This document shows, in pieces, positions 5,932-6,646 of a stretch of 6,646 nt of DNA. The DNA lies in the NCBI GenBank assembly GCA_024645155.1, contig JAHEGF010000177.1, forward strand, positions 1 to 6,646, written 5' to 3'. The notes under the pieces were generated by a model, which did not search any database, was not told the origin of the DNA, and worked only from the letters and a program-made list of their open reading frames with translations. Position 1 is the stretch's first letter. The number at the start of each line of letters is the position of its first letter. A program made the position numbers and the translations under genes. Source of the DNA: Phyllobacteriaceae bacterium. Lineage in GTDB: Bacteria; Pseudomonadota; Alphaproteobacteria; Rhizobiales; Rhizobiaceae.

Positions 5932-6646
5932 ATGATCACCGTTTTTCACAGCATATTGCCGATCTTTTTGTTGATTGTTGCCGGCAACCTTCTGCGCCGT
6001 ACGACCGTAATTGATCCCGGTGCCTGGGTCGGTCTGGAGCAACTCGGTTTCTGGTTTCTCTACCCCGTTCTCCTGTTCACCACGATTTACAACGCCGACT
6101 TTTCCGGGCTTTCGCTCGATATCCTGATCCTGATCCTGTTTGCATCAATAGCGGTATTGACCGCCATGCTTGCGGGTTTCTGGCTTGTCTCGCGCAGAAC
6201 CGGCCTCATCGCCCGCACCGAATTTTCCTCGGTTTTCCAGACATCGGTACGCTGGAACGGTTTTATGGCATTTGCTATTGCCCAAAAGCTGTTCCCACCG
6301 GAAGGAATGGCATTTGTCGCGCTGATGATGGCCGCCATCATCATCCCCATCAATCTGCAGTCGGTCTATGTTCTCGCGCTGTTTGCACCGCAGGAAACCA
6401 ACTGGAAAAGGATCCTGTTCAAGATCGCCACCAATCCCCTGATTCTGGCGTCTCTGGCCGCCCTGATACTCCGGTTCATGCCGTTTGGCCTTTACCCGCC
6501 ATTTGGTCAGGCACTTGACCTGATAGGCAGGGCGGCACTTGGCATGGGGCTTGTCGCTATCGGAGCCGGTTTGCGGCCGGGCGATCTGCTTACGTTCAGA
6601 CCCGCAATCTGGGTGCCGGTTGCGCTGAAGCTGCTGGTTTTCCCGG
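5932..6646 (+). CDS. AEC-family transporter (partial, runs off the right edge)
   Basis: The first 238 codons of an integral membrane carrier of the auxin efflux carrier (AEC) family, cut by the window end; full members are about 300-320 residues. AEC members export or exchange organic acids or related compounds across the inner membrane; the substrate cannot be told here. Visible features are the start MITVFHSILPIFLLIVAGNL, the region EQLGFWFLYPVLLFTTIY at 36-52 resembling the family's first conserved block, FQTSVRWNGFMAFAIA at 102-117 where members carry the conserved Asn region before the next helix, and NPLILASLAAL at 168-178. About eight hydrophobic segments fall at 4-20, 36-54, 62-86, 98-120, 124-150, 163-182, 194-214 and 225-238+. 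The ATG at 5932 has GGAA 7 bases upstream (5921-5924) and begins right at the first helix. It is transcribed divergently from the membrane pair. Confidence 0.87.
   Translation, partial: MITVFHSILPIFLLIVAGNLLRRTTVIDPGAWVGLEQLGFWFLYPVLLFTTIYNADFSGLSLDILILILFASIAVLTAMLAGFWLVSRRTGLIARTEFSSVFQTSVRWNGFMAFAIAQKLFPPEGMAFVALMMAAIIIPINLQSVYVLALFAPQETNWKRILFKIATNPLILASLAALILRFMPFGLYPPFGQALDLIGRAALGMGLVAIGAGLRPGDLLTFRPAIWVPVALKLLVFP

Noticed and set aside
5901..6014. Short 37-codon plus-strand frame starting at an ATG just upstream of the AEC transporter and overlapping it
   Set aside because: It is out of frame with the transporter, has no ribosome site and no recognisable sequence; a leader peptide cannot be shown.
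1..6646. Defence system, CRISPR array, prophage, transposon or RNA gene
   Set aside because: No repeat array, integrase, transposase, tRNA-like fold or defence domain is visible; composition is even and gene content is mostly conserved housekeeping.

Overview
The window reads as an ordinary chromosomal segment of an alphaproteobacterium, most likely from the Hyphomicrobiales (Rhizobiales). The basis is the moderately GC-rich codon use, the arrangement UPF0173 hydrolase - gatC - acetyltransferase - gatA with ruvX facing away from it, the rhizobial-type N-terminal extension of RuvX, and a small membrane protein that looks like the alphaproteobacterial DUF6105 family. Genus-level assignment is not possible from this stretch alone. 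Nine protein genes account for nearly all of it. I found no RNA gene, CRISPR array, insertion sequence or other mobile element, and no gene-free stretch longer than 300 bases.

Layout. Positions 158-1372 (+) encode a membrane-anchored, secreted von Willebrand factor A protein with a TadE/TadG-like N-terminus. It converges on gatA with only 10 bases between the two stop codons. The minus-strand block 4403-1383 reads, in transcription order: UPF0173 metal-dependent hydrolase (4403-3696), gatC (3623-3336), a GNAT acetyltransferase (3330-2866) and gatA (2864-1383). The last three are packed with gaps of 5 and 1 bases and form a clear operon; gatC has a good Shine-Dalgarno and a possible promoter of its own. 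ruvX (4479-4946, +) is divergent from the hydrolase across 75 bases. It overlaps tail to tail by 44 bases with a small DUF6105-like membrane protein (5235-4903, -), which is coupled through a TAATG overlap to an unrecognised four-helix membrane protein (5792-5235, -). An AEC-family transporter (5932 onward, +) starts divergently from that pair and runs off the right edge.

How the genes work together. GatA and GatC are two of the three subunits of the tRNA-dependent amidotransferase that makes Gln-tRNA(Gln) and/or Asn-tRNA(Asn); gatB is not in the window. RuvX (YqgF) is a conserved RNase H-fold nuclease linked to rRNA maturation or Holliday-junction processing. The acetyltransferase, hydrolase, membrane pair and VWA protein have no established partners here. 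I see no strong case for a new multi-gene system. The least explained parts are the coupled membrane pair at 4903-5792, the acetyltransferase lodged inside the gatC-gatA operon, and a cluster of TTAA boxes in the 5793-5931 divergent region.
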